From Phenylobacterium sp. (GTDB lineage: Bacteria > Pseudomonadota > Alphaproteobacteria > Caulobacterales > Caulobacteraceae): DNA of 64,000 nucleotides. The stretch covers positions 62,001 through 126,000 of the forward strand of contig NZ_PNLB01000007.1 in assembly GCF_013822795.1 (NCBI RefSeq), written 5' to 3'. How positions within the stretch are numbered: position 1 is the first letter of the stretch; every line of letters starts with the position of its first letter. Shown piece by piece: positions 18,690 to 26,866 of this stretch. Both the position numbers and the translations under genes were made by a program. A model generated the notes under the pieces. The model did not search any database. It worked only from the letters and a program-made list of their open reading frames with translations, and was not told where the DNA came from.

Positions 18690-19586
18690 TCAGCCGTGCA
18701 GCTCGTCTAGCCGACCGCGCAGCATCTGCAGAACTCCGGAAAAGTCCGTAGTCCCGAAGCCGAGACGGTCAAATAGGGCATAAAGTCCCTCGGCCTGCGC
18801 GCCCATCGGAGCCGCCGCGCCGGCCGTGGCGGCCGCCTGCTGAGCCAGTTTCAGGTCCTTGAGCATCATCGCCGTGGCGAATCCGCCCTGGTAACCGCGG
18901 TTGGACGGCGCGGTCTCCACCGGCCCCGGCCAGGGGTAGTAGCTGGTGATCGACCAGCATTGGCCGGACGACTTGGAAGCGATTTCGAAGAAGCGCTCGG
19001 GATCGAGGCCGAGCTTCTCGGCCAGGGCGATCGCCTCGCAGACGCCCAGCATCGAGATGCCCAGGACCATGTTGTTGCAGATCTTGGCCGCCTGCCCGGC
19101 GCCGTGATCGCCGGCGCGGATCACCGCACGGGCCATGGGTTGGATGACGGCCTCGACGTCGGCGAAGTCGGCCTCGTCGCAGCCCACCATGAAGGCCAGG
19201 GTCCCGGCGTCCGCCGCCGCCGTGCCGCCCGAAACCGGCGCGTCAGCAAAACGAAACCCCCTGTCGCGGGCCATTTCAGCCACCGCTCTGGCGCTGTCGA
19301 CGTCGATGGTCGAGCAGTCGATCAGCAGCGCGGTCTTCGGTGCGTTGGGGAGAATCTCCTCGGCGTAGACCTTGCGGACATGAGGGCCTGCCGGGAGCAT
19401 CGTCACCACCGCGTCGGCGTCGCGAACGGCTTCGGCGACCGATCCGGCCGCCGTGCAACCGGCGGCCTTGGCGCGGTCGAGGGCCGCGGCGCCGAGGTCG
19501 AAAGCGACGACCTGGTGCCCGGCCTTCGCCTGGTTGGCGGCCATGCCGCCGCCCATGTTTCCCAATCCGATGAAGGCGATACGCAT
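18690..19586 (-). CDS. mmsB: 3-hydroxyisobutyrate dehydrogenase
   Basis: A 298-residue NAD-dependent beta-hydroxyacid dehydrogenase. The Rossmann motif FIGLGNMGGGMAANQAKAGHQVVAFD is at the N-terminus. The substrate loop FADAPVSGGTAAADAGTLAFMVG follows, and the catalytic lysine region is GAGQAAKICNNMVLGISM. It oxidises 3-hydroxyisobutyrate to methylmalonate semialdehyde in valine degradation. The assignment to this substrate, rather than another hydroxyacid, rests on its place 50 bases downstream of 3-hydroxyisobutyryl-CoA hydrolase and isobutyryl-CoA dehydrogenase. Confidence 0.92.
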   Translation of the reverse strand: MRIAFIGLGNMGGGMAANQAKAGHQVVAFDLGAAALDRAKAAGCTAAGSVAEAVRDADAVVTMLPAGPHVRKVYAEEILPNAPKTALLIDCSTIDVDSARAVAEMARDRGFRFADAPVSGGTAAADAGTLAFMVGCDEADFADVEAVIQPMARAVIRAGDHGAGQAAKICNNMVLGISMLGVCEAIALAEKLGLDPERFFEIASKSSGQCWSITSYYPWPGPVETAPSNRGYQGGFATAMMLKDLKLAQQAAATAGAAAPMGAQAEGLYALFDRLGFGTTDFSGVLQMLRGRLDELHG

Positions 19587-19636
19587 GTCAGATCCCTAAT
19601 GCCGGTCGCCCTGAGCCGAGCGATCCTTGTTGTCTC

Positions 19637-20695
19637 TCAAGGTAGCGGCGACCACTCCTGGTCGGAAGGAAGCGGCGCGAAAATCTCGTCGAGCATCGCT
19701 TCGGTGACGCCCTCGGCGCTCGCGGGGTTCCAGCGGGGCGCATTGTCCTTGTCGACGATGACCGCGCGCACCCCCTCGATGAAGTCGTGACGCTGCACGA
19801 CGCGGGCGCCGATACGGTATTCCATCGTCATGTTTTCGGCGAAGGACTCCATCTTCCCGCCGAGACGCAGCTGGCGCAGCGCGACCTTCATCGTTTGGGG
19901 CGACTTGGTCGCCAGGACCTTGAGCTGCTCGTCAGCCCACTCCGTCCCGGCTAACTTCAAGCCGGCGAGGATCTGCTCCAACGAGTCGGCGCCGAAGATC
20001 CGGTCGATTTCGTCCTGGTGTGCAGCCAAGGGCGGACGACCGGCGTCGCCTTCATACTCGGTCAGCAGGCCGTCGATCGCGGCCGGGTCGGCGACGATCG
20101 CCGCTTTCAGCGCTTCGATCTTGCCGCTCTCGACGAAGTCGGTGGCCACCCCGATCAACTCGCAGTCGGCCGCCTTGATGCGTCCACCGGTCAGGGCCAG
20201 CCAGGTTCCGATATGGCTGGGCATCCGCGGCAAGAACCAGCCCCCGCCGACGTCCGGAAAGAGGCCGATGCCGGTTTCCGGCATGGCGAAAGTCGTCCGT
20301 TCCGTGGCGACCCGGTAGCCGGCCGGCATCGCCAAGCCGACGCCCCCGCCCATAGTCACGCCATCCATGATCACCACCACCGGCTTGGCGTACTCGAACA
20401 GCAGGTGATTCAGGCGGTACTCGATGAAAAAGAACTCGCGGGCGTCCTTGCCGTCCGAAGCGCCGCTTTCGGCCAGCATGCGGATGTCGCCGCCCGCGCA
20501 GAAGCCGCGCTCGCCGGAATGGTCCATGAGCACAAGCTTGACCGCCGGATCATCGCGCCAGGCCAGCAGGGCCTCGGTCATGGCCGTGCACATAACGGTC
20601 GTCAGGGCGTGCAACGCCTTGGGTCGGTTCAGGGTGATTCGCCCGACTTCGCCTTCAACACGGATCAGGACTTCATCGGTCATTGCCGGGGTCAT
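19637..20695 (-). CDS. 3-hydroxyisobutyryl-CoA hydrolase (enoyl-CoA hydratase/isomerase family)
   Basis: A 352-residue crotonase-fold protein, longer than simple enoyl-CoA hydratases (about 260) and of the HIBCH length. Motifs are [32 protein letters not shown] (oxyanion hole), [43 protein letters not shown], and a C-terminal [20 protein letters not shown], which is characteristic of HIBCH. It releases 3-hydroxyisobutyrate from its CoA ester in valine catabolism. The ATG at 20695 overlaps the stop of the upstream acyl-CoA dehydrogenase (ATGA), which favours it over the ATG at 20683. Confidence 0.92.
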   Translation of the reverse strand: MTPAMTDEVLIRVEGEVGRITLNRPKALHALTTVMCTAMTEALLAWRDDPAVKLVLMDHSGERGFCAGGDIRMLAESGASDGKDAREFFFIEYRLNHLLFEYAKPVVVIMDGVTMGGGVGLAMPAGYRVATERTTFAMPETGIGLFPDVGGGWFLPRMPSHIGTWLALTGGRIKAADCELIGVATDFVESGKIEALKAAIVADPAAIDGLLTEYEGDAGRPPLAAHQDEIDRIFGADSLEQILAGLKLAGTEWADEQLKVLATKSPQTMKVALRQLRLGGKMESFAENMTMEYRIGARVVQRHDFIEGVRAVIVDKDNAPRWNPASAEGVTEAMLDEIFAPLPSDQEWSPLP

Positions 20696-21831
20696 TGCCG
20701 GAACATCTCCCGGGCGATGATCACCCGCATGATTTCGTTGGTGCCTTCGAGGATCTGATGGACCCGCAGGTCGCGCACGACTCGCTCGAGCGGATAGTCT
20801 TTCAGATAGCCGTAGCCGCCGTGAAGCTGCAGCGCCTGGTTGGCGACGTCAAAGCCGGCGTCGGTGGCGAAGCGCTTGGCCATGGCGCAGTACTTGGTGG
20901 CCTGCGGATCGCGGTTGTCGAGCGCATTCGCCGCCCGCCGCACCATCAGACGCGCGGCCTCCAGTTCGGTCGCCATGTCGGCGATCTTGAACTGCAGCGC
21001 CTGGAAGTCGGCGAGCTGTTTCCCGAACTGCTTGCGCTCGGCCATGTAGGCCTGGGCGGTGTCGAGGGCGAAAGCTGCCCCCCCCAGCGAACAGGAGGCG
21101 ATGTTCAGCCGCCCGCCGTCGAGCCCCATCATCGCGAAGCGGAAGCCCTCGCCCTCCCCGCCGATCCGATTCTCGACCGGCACGCGGACATTGTCGAAAT
21201 TGACCTGGGCGGTCGGCTGGGCGTTCCAGCCCATCTTCTTTTCCTGGGCTCCGAACGAAAGGCCCGGGATCCCGTTCTCGACCACGATCGCCGAGACCCC
21301 CTTGGCGCCCGACTCGCCGGTGCGCGCCATGACCACGTAGAGGTCCGAGACCCCGCCGCCGGAAATGAACGCCTTGGAGCCGTTGAGCACATAGTGGTCC
21401 CCATCCAGCGTGGCCGTCGTGCGCAGGGCGGCCGCGTCCGACCCCGAGCCGGGCTCGGTCAGGCAGTAGCTGGCGATCAGCTCCATGGTCGTCAGCCGCG
21501 GCAGATACTTCCGCCGCAGGTCCGGCGAGCCAAAGCGGTCGATCATCCACGAGGCCATGTTGTGGATGGTCAGATAGGCGGCGACCGACACGTCGCCATA
21601 GCTCAGCGCCTCAAAGACGATCGAGGCGTCGAGCCGAGTCAGGGCCGAGCCGCCGACATCCTCGCCGATGTAGATTCCGGCGAAGCCCAGTCCCGCCGCC
21701 TTGCGCAGCACGTCGGTCGGGAAGTGCTTGTCCTCGTCCCAGCGCGCCGAATTCGGGGCAAGTTCAGCCTCAGCGAAGGCCTGAGCCGCCTCCTGTATTG
21801 CGCGCTGATCGTCGGAGAGGGTGAAATCCAT
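20692..21831 (-). CDS. Acyl-CoA dehydrogenase, probably isobutyryl-CoA dehydrogenase
   Basis: A 379-residue flavoprotein starting [26 protein letters not shown]. Family blocks are [66 protein letters not shown] and the C-terminal [36 protein letters not shown], whose EGTNE carries the catalytic glutamate. Operon position before HIBCH and 3-hydroxyisobutyrate dehydrogenase suggests isobutyryl-CoA as substrate (inference). The frame extends to 21948, but ATG 21831 is the family start. Electrons would pass to ETF, encoded elsewhere. Confidence 0.92.
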   Translation of the reverse strand: MDFTLSDDQRAIQEAAQAFAEAELAPNSARWDEDKHFPTDVLRKAAGLGFAGIYIGEDVGGSALTRLDASIVFEALSYGDVSVAAYLTIHNMASWMIDRFGSPDLRRKYLPRLTTMELIASYCLTEPGSGSDAAALRTTATLDGDHYVLNGSKAFISGGGVSDLYVVMARTGESGAKGVSAIVVENGIPGLSFGAQEKKMGWNAQPTAQVNFDNVRVPVENRIGGEGEGFRFAMMGLDGGRLNIASCSLGGAAFALDTAQAYMAERKQFGKQLADFQALQFKIADMATELEAARLMVRRAANALDNRDPQATKYCAMAKRFATDAGFDVANQALQLHGGYGYLKDYPLERVVRDLRVHQILEGTNEIMRVIIAREMFRQ

Positions 21832-21936
21832 TCGGTGGAACCCAGGTTTGAGAGGCTGACTTGAGCAAGTCGCTCCGCTGGAGCAACCTGTCAACGACGT
21901 GACGCGCGGGGGCGTGTCTTTCTCGGGGGCTTTTGC

Positions 21937-22416
21937 ATGGCGATCCAAGGGGTCGACGGGCGCGTCGGCGAGTCCGCGCGCAATCTCGCCTTCATCAACT
22001 ACGCCCTATTGTTCTCGGCGATCTTCTTCGCCGGCGTACCGGCGCTGGTCGCCGCGATCATCGCCTACTCGCAGCGCGACGAGGCGCCGCCGCTCATCAG
22101 CTCGCACTACAGCTTCCAGATTCGAATTTTCTGGGTGGCGTTCGCCATCGCGCTGACCGCCGGCCTCTGCTTCCTCGGAGCGGTGATCAGCATCGCCGGG
22201 GAGCTCTTCCAGGTAACGCGCCTGGAAGGATGGCGGGCGCCCGATCAAGTCCAGGTCAAGCTGTCCGACGTCACGGTCGACCGAACGCTGATCGTCCTGT
22301 TCGCCGGTACGGGCCTGTTTTCCGCGATCGGCGGCCTCTGGCTGGTGTTCGCGCCGGCCTTGGGCGTCATCAAGCTTGCGTCGGCGCAGGGGATGGGTCA
22401 CAGCGCGCGCTCATGA
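21937..22416 (+). CDS. Hypothetical membrane protein (DUF4870-like)
   Basis: A 159-residue protein with three to four hydrophobic segments: residues about 18-45 ([28 protein letters not shown]), 60-90 ([27 protein letters not shown]) and 118-150. The opening [11 protein letters not shown] and the [15 protein letters not shown] stretch resemble DUF4870-type proteins. No function is known. Its stop overlaps the hemB start (ATGA), so the two are co-translated; that may simply reflect a shared transcript. Confidence 0.7.
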   Translation: MAIQGVDGRVGESARNLAFINYALLFSAIFFAGVPALVAAIIAYSQRDEAPPLISSHYSFQIRIFWVAFAIALTAGLCFLGAVISIAGELFQVTRLEGWRAPDQVQVKLSDVTVDRTLIVLFAGTGLFSAIGGLWLVFAPALGVIKLASAQGMGHSARS

Positions 22417-23420
22417 GCATGCCCCCCCTCGCCGCCTACCCCGCCCTGCGTCTTCGTCGCTTGCGCCAGGCCGACTGGGTCCGACGCCTGGTCCGCGAAA
22501 GCGTCCTCACCCCTGCCGACCTGATCTGGTCGATGGTCGTCCACGAGGGCGAAGGCGAAATCCCGGTCGCCTCGATGCCGGGCGTTTCGCGCCTGTCAGT
22601 CGACCTCTGCGCCCAGGCCGCCGTCGAGGCCCGCAAGCTGGGTATTCCGGCCATCGCCATCTTCCCGCACATCGACGGCGCCAAGAAGGATGCCGCCGGT
22701 TCGCTGGCCGCCGATCCGAACGGCGTCGTCTGCCGCGCCGTGAAGGCGATGAAGGAAGCCGCGCCCGAGGTCGGCATCATGTGCGACGTCGCGCTTGATC
22801 CCTTTACCGATCACGGCCACGACGGCGTCATCGAAGACGGCAAGATTGCCAACGACGCCACCATCGACCGGCTGATCGAACAGGCCCTGGTCCAGGCGCG
22901 GGCCGGCTGCGACATCCTTGCGCCGTCCGACATGATGGACGGCCGCTGCGGCAAGCTGCGCGCGGCGTTGGAGGCTGAGGGCCTGCAGGACGTGATGATC
23001 ATGTCCTATGCGGCCAAGTTCGCCTCGGCCTTCTACGGCCCCTATCGCGACGCGATCGGCTCGGGAAAGCTAGGCACCGCCGGGCCCGCCGACAAGAAGA
23101 CCTATCAGATGGATTCGGCCAACACCGAGGAAGCCCTGCGCGAGGTCGCTCTGGACATCGCCGAGGGCTCGGACATGGTCATGGTCAAGCCGGGCATGCC
23201 CTATCTGGACATCGTCAGCCGCGTGGTGCGCGAGTTCAACATGCCGACCTTCGCGTTCCAGGTCTCGGGCGAATACGCCATGATCATGGCCGCCGCCCAG
23301 AACGGCTGGATCGACGAAGAACGCGCCATCCTGGAAAGCCTAGGCGCCTTCAAGCGCGCCGGCGCGGCCGGGATCATCACCTACTTCGCTCCGCGCGCCG
23401 CGCGGATGCTGGGGGCGTGA
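22413..23420 (+). CDS. hemB: Delta-aminolevulinic acid dehydratase (porphobilinogen synthase)
   Basis: A 335-residue enzyme that condenses two 5-aminolevulinate molecules to porphobilinogen. Signatures are RLRRLRQADWVRRLVRE, IAIFPHIDGAKKDAAGSLA, IMCDVALDPFTDHGHDG (no zinc-binding cysteine triad here, so a Mg-type enzyme is likely), ILAPSDMMDGRCGKLRAAL, MSYAAKFASAFYGPYRDA with the Schiff-base lysine, and DMVMVKPGMPYLDIV. ATG 22413 overlaps the upstream stop; the open frame extends to 21933 but upstream residues are not HemB-like. It is followed by a NUDIX gene with GTGA overlap. Confidence 0.96.
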   Translation: MSMPPLAAYPALRLRRLRQADWVRRLVRESVLTPADLIWSMVVHEGEGEIPVASMPGVSRLSVDLCAQAAVEARKLGIPAIAIFPHIDGAKKDAAGSLAADPNGVVCRAVKAMKEAAPEVGIMCDVALDPFTDHGHDGVIEDGKIANDATIDRLIEQALVQARAGCDILAPSDMMDGRCGKLRAALEAEGLQDVMIMSYAAKFASAFYGPYRDAIGSGKLGTAGPADKKTYQMDSANTEEALREVALDIAEGSDMVMVKPGMPYLDIVSRVVREFNMPTFAFQVSGEYAMIMAAAQNGWIDEERAILESLGAFKRAGAAGIITYFAPRAARMLGA

Positions 23421-23800
23421 AGGCCGTCGAGATCGTCGCCGGCGTTATTCGTGACCACGGCGGCCGGGTGCTGACCGTGCGCAAGCGCGGCACGACCGCG
23501 TTCATGTTGCCCGGCGGCAAGCGCAACCCCGGCGAGGCCGACATCGACACGCTTTCGCGCGAGCTGGGCGAGGAACTCGGCTGCGACCTGATCAGCGCCG
23601 AGCACCTCGGCACCTACGACGCGCCGGCCGCCAACGAGCCCGACACCCGGGTTTATGGCGCCATCTACCTGGCCGAAGTCGCCGGCGGCGTGCTGCCGAA
23701 AGCCGAGATCGAGGAACTGCTCTGGATCGAGCCGAAGTCGCCGCCCAGCGTGCGGCTGGCGCCGCTGCTGGAGCGGCAGGTGCTGCCGCGGCTGGGGTGA
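23417..23800 (+). CDS. NUDIX hydrolase
   Basis: A 127-residue single-domain NUDIX protein. The NUDIX box is visible as GGKRNPGEADIDTLSRELGEELG (residues about 33-55; key residues G-x5-E and RELxEELG). These enzymes hydrolyse nucleoside diphosphates linked to another group; the actual substrate is unknown. The start is a GTG overlapping the hemB stop (GTGA). It converges on an 81-residue membrane protein gene one base away. Confidence 0.88.
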   Translation: MKAVEIVAGVIRDHGGRVLTVRKRGTTAFMLPGGKRNPGEADIDTLSRELGEELGCDLISAEHLGTYDAPAANEPDTRVYGAIYLAEVAGGVLPKAEIEELLWIEPKSPPSVRLAPLLERQVLPRLG

Positions 23801-23801
23801 A

Positions 23802-24047
23802 CTAGCTGAAGGTCTTTTCCGGGCCTTCGGCATTCAGGCGATCCAAGATCGCCATAATTGTCGTCACCCAAAACACCGGAATGGCGATCAAGTTGACCAG
23901 GGGCAGGACACAAGCGATCGCCCAAGGCCAGGGGGTCACCCGACGCTTCAGGCAGGTCCTGTACACGGGGACCACCCAGATGAGCCCGATGACGAGGCTC
24001 GGAATGAACTGGATAATCATGTCTGCCGGCGTAACTGCATCTGGCAT
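23802..24047 (-). CDS. Hypothetical small membrane protein
   Basis: An 81-residue protein with two predicted transmembrane segments: residues about 10-28 (MIIQFIPSLVIGLIWVVPVY) and 41-67 (PWPWAIACVLPLVNLIAIPVFWVTTIMAIL), separated by RTCLKRRVT. The hydrophobic pattern and an ATG start support it as real. I recognise no family. Confidence 0.55.
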   Translation of the reverse strand: MPDAVTPADMIIQFIPSLVIGLIWVVPVYRTCLKRRVTPWPWAIACVLPLVNLIAIPVFWVTTIMAILDRLNAEGPEKTFS

Positions 24048-24145
24048 CGGTTTCCCCTCGACTGCAGCGAACCGAACTTGCCGGGATTCGCAACTCCACC
24101 CCTAATGGTTGCGAGACAACGATTAGGCGCGCGCCAGGACGCTCG

Positions 24146-25000
24146 CTACTTCTCTAGCCGCGCCACAAGGCTCGAGGTATCCCAGCGATGGCCGCCGAGC
24201 GCCTGGACCTCGGCGTAGTAGCCGTCGACCAGGGCGGTCATGTCGAGCTTGGCGCCGTTGGCCTGGGCTTCGTCGAGCACCAAGCCCAAGTCCTTACGCA
24301 TCCAGTCGACGGCGAAGCCGAAGTCGAAGCGGTTCTCGGCCATCGTCGTCCAGCGATTGTCCATCTGCCAGGACTGCGCCGCGCCCTTGGAGATCGCCGC
24401 AGCCACCTCCAGCGGATCGAGACCCGCGCGCTTGGCGAAGTGCATGCCCTCGGCCAGGCCCTGGACGACGCCGGCGATGCAGATCTGGTTGACCATCTTG
24501 GTCAGTTGTCCCGCGCCTGGCCCGCCCATCAGGCGCGTGGCCTTGGCGAAAGCGTCGATCACCGGCTCGGCGCGCGCGAAAGCGTCCGAGTCGCCGCCGC
24601 ACATGACGGTGAGCTGGCCGTTCTCGGCCCCCGCCTGACCTCCCGACACCGGCGCGTCAATGAACCAGCGGCCGCCCTCCTGGGCCAGCGCCGCCATCTC
24701 GCGCGCGACCTTGGCCGACGTGGTCGTGTGATCAACGACGATCCCGCCCGCCGCCATGGCCGGCAGCGCCTCCGCGACCACGCCGCGGACGTCGTCGTCA
24801 TTGCCGACGCAGAGGAAGACGATCTCCGCCCCTTCGGCGGCCTCGGCGACGGTCGTGGCCGCGCGCCCGGAGTGTTGAGCCGCCCAGGTCTGAGCCTTTT
24901 GCGGACTGCGGTTGAACACCGCCACCTCATGGCCGGCCTTGGCCAGGTGCCCGGCCATCGGAAAGCCCATGACGCCCAGGCCCACAAACGCGACTCTCAT
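24146..25000 (-). CDS. NAD(P)-dependent beta-hydroxyacid dehydrogenase (3-hydroxyisobutyrate dehydrogenase-like)
   Basis: A 284-residue protein. Rossmann motif VGLGVMGFPMAGHLAKAGHEVAVFNR, cofactor loop VFLCVGNDDDVRGVV, substrate loop FIDAPVSGGQAGAENGQLTVMCGG, and catalytic-lysine region GAGQLTKMVNQICIAGVVQGLAE. It is related to, but clearly different from, MmsB at 18690-19586. The cofactor stretch FNRSPQKAQ has no acidic residue at the end of the second strand, hinting at NADPH and a role closer to the succinic-semialdehyde/glyoxylate reductases (inference). It is divergent from motB and monocistronic in appearance. Confidence 0.85.
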   Translation of the reverse strand: MRVAFVGLGVMGFPMAGHLAKAGHEVAVFNRSPQKAQTWAAQHSGRAATTVAEAAEGAEIVFLCVGNDDDVRGVVAEALPAMAAGGIVVDHTTTSAKVAREMAALAQEGGRWFIDAPVSGGQAGAENGQLTVMCGGDSDAFARAEPVIDAFAKATRLMGGPGAGQLTKMVNQICIAGVVQGLAEGMHFAKRAGLDPLEVAAAISKGAAQSWQMDNRWTTMAENRFDFGFAVDWMRKDLGLVLDEAQANGAKLDMTALVDGYYAEVQALGGHRWDTSSLVARLEK

Positions 25001-25084
25001 TCCAACTTCCTTCTTAAGCTCAACGCCATCTTAACGGCCTCGCTCGCATTTTGCCGGAAATCAGGGCTTCCGAGGTAGAACACC

Positions 25085-25990
25085 ATGGCGATGGGCGAAG
25101 CGCCTATCCTGATCAAGAAGGTCAAGAAAGGCCACGGGCACGCCCACCACGGCGGCGCCTGGAAGGTGGCCTATGCCGACTTCGTGACGGCGATGATGGC
25201 CTTCTTCCTCTTGATGTGGCTGATCAACACCACGAGCCCCGAGCAAAAGCGCGGCATCGCCGATTATTTTGCGCCAGCCAGCGTGTCGGAAAGCACATCC
25301 GGTTCCGGCGGCATTCTCGGCGGCACCGCCCTGGGCGACGACGGCGCCATGGCCGCCGGCTCGCAATCGATCGTCGAGGAAATGGCGCCTGAGTCGCGCA
25401 ATCCCAACGACGGAACCCAGACCGACGCCGCCAAGGAGATGGCGCGCGAAGCCTCGACCGAGGCGCTGCGCGAAGCCGTTCTCCAGCGCGAGCAGGCCGC
25501 TTTCGCTTCGGCCGCCCAGTCGCTGCGCCAGGCGCTGCAGGACATGCCTGAGCTGGCCGAGCTCTCGAAGAACATCCTCATCGACGTGACGCCCGAGGGC
25601 CTGCGCATCCAGCTGGTCGATCAGGAAGGCCGCTCGATGTTCGCCAACGGTCGCACCGAGCCGAACGACCGCGCCAAGCTGCTGCTGCGCGCCGTGGCCC
25701 GGGTGATCAACCAACTTCCCAACCGGATAAGCGTTTCCGGACACACCAGCATGTCGCCAAACGGCGCCAAGGCCGATGGAGACTGGCAGCTTTCCGCCAG
25801 CCGGGCCGATGCGTCCCGCCGCGTCCTGCAGTCATCAGGCGTCGATCCCGACCGCGTCTATCAGGTTTCAGGCAAGGCCAATTCCGAACCGTTGTACCCT
25901 GACGATCCGACCCTGGCCGGCAACCGCCGCATCGCCATCGTGCTGCTGCGCGAGGCGCCGGTTCTGCCGCCGGATCATGGTCTGCAGTGA
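25085..25990 (+). CDS. motB: Flagellar motor stator protein MotB
   Basis: A 301-residue protein. The N-terminal ILIKKVKKGHGHAHHGGAWKVAYADFVTAMMAFFLLMWLIN is the MotB plug/transmembrane signature with the proton-binding Asp32. The C-terminal OmpA-like peptidoglycan-binding domain (residues about 165-295) contains RISVSGHTSMSP, NWQLSASRA-type residues (here DWQLSASRADASRRVLQSSG) and AGNRRIAIVLL. It anchors the stator to peptidoglycan and forms the ion channel with MotA. motA is not adjacent, as in Caulobacter. TTAA/TTAAC half-sites occur just upstream (25010-25035), but not at the CtrA spacing. Confidence 0.95.
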   Translation: MAMGEAPILIKKVKKGHGHAHHGGAWKVAYADFVTAMMAFFLLMWLINTTSPEQKRGIADYFAPASVSESTSGSGGILGGTALGDDGAMAAGSQSIVEEMAPESRNPNDGTQTDAAKEMAREASTEALREAVLQREQAAFASAAQSLRQALQDMPELAELSKNILIDVTPEGLRIQLVDQEGRSMFANGRTEPNDRAKLLLRAVARVINQLPNRISVSGHTSMSPNGAKADGDWQLSASRADASRRVLQSSGVDPDRVYQVSGKANSEPLYPDDPTLAGNRRIAIVLLREAPVLPPDHGLQ

Positions 25991-26078
25991 GGAGTTTGCA
26001 TCGCTGACGCATGGGACCTTGCGCCCGAGCTTCCCATGACGCCTAATCGGTTCAGGCGCCCTGTTTTGAGAGCCGTCC

Positions 26079-26843
26079 GTGACGCAACACTTCCCGACGC
26101 GACAGCTCAGGTTCTTCCTGACCGCGCCAAGTCCGTGCCCCTACCTGCCGGACCGACACGAGCGGAAGGTCTTTGCACATCTGCCGCTGTCCGACGGGGC
26201 CACCGTCAATGACAGCCTGACCCAGGTCGGGTTCCGCCGCTCGCAGAACATCGCCTATCGCCCGGCTTGCGAAAGCTGCTCAGCCTGCGTGTCGGCGCGT
26301 ATCCCAGCCCGTGACTATGAGTTCTCGCGCTCGGAGCGTCGCGTGCTGGGCCGCAACGAAGACCTGGAACGTCACCTGGTCGAGGCCGAGGCGACGATGG
26401 AGCAGTTCGACCTGCTCCGCCGCTACCTCACCACCCGACACGCCGATGGCGGCATGGCCGAGATGACCTGGCCCGACTATGTCGCCATGGTCGAGGACAC
26501 TGCGGTCCGCACCCACATCATCGAGTACCGTCTGCGCTCGAAGGACGGCGGCCCTGGCGACCTGATCGCCTGCGCCCTCGTCGACCTGATGAACGACGGA
26601 CTGAGCCTAGTCTATTCGTTCTACGACCCGGCGCTCGCTCGCCGGAGCCTTGGCTCGTTCGTGATCCTGGACCACGTGGTCCAGGCGCGGCTGACGCAGA
26701 TCCCTTATGTCTATCTTGGCTACTGGGTCCGCGGCTCGGAGAAAATGGACTACAAGGTCCGCTTCTCGCCGATCGAGCTCCTGCGCCCAGAGGGCTGGTC
26801 GCTGATGTCGGCCCGCGACCGCGTTCGGCCGGCGGAAGTCTGA
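26079..26843 (+). CDS. bpt: Aspartate/glutamate leucyltransferase (Bpt, ATE family)
   Basis: A 254-residue GNAT-like tRNA-dependent transferase of the arginyl-tRNA-protein transferase family. Motifs are FFLTAPSPCPYLPDRHERK, VNDSLTQVGFRRSQNIAYRPACESCSACVSARI (cysteine pairs CESC and SACV), SLVYSFYDPALARRSLGSFVILDHV and PYVYLGYWVRGSEKMDYKVRFSPIELL. Bacterial Bpt attaches leucine to N-terminal Asp/Glu, feeding substrates to ClpS/ClpAP in the N-end rule. It converges with the arylsulfatase gene. Confidence 0.93.
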   Translation: MTQHFPTRQLRFFLTAPSPCPYLPDRHERKVFAHLPLSDGATVNDSLTQVGFRRSQNIAYRPACESCSACVSARIPARDYEFSRSERRVLGRNEDLERHLVEAEATMEQFDLLRRYLTTRHADGGMAEMTWPDYVAMVEDTAVRTHIIEYRLRSKDGGPGDLIACALVDLMNDGLSLVYSFYDPALARRSLGSFVILDHVVQARLTQIPYVYLGYWVRGSEKMDYKVRFSPIELLRPEGWSLMSARDRVRPAEV

Positions 26844-26866
26844 GCCCCCCGCCGGCGCACACGCGA

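Noticed and set aside
22006-22401. 131-residue antisense frame over the DUF4870-like gene
   Set aside because: Arg/Asp/Gly-rich, no ribosome-binding site; the opposite strand gives a convincing membrane protein coupled to hemB.
25010-25035. TTAA-type half-sites upstream of motB as a CtrA box
   Set aside because: The two half-sites are 13 bases apart, not the seven needed for a full CtrA site.
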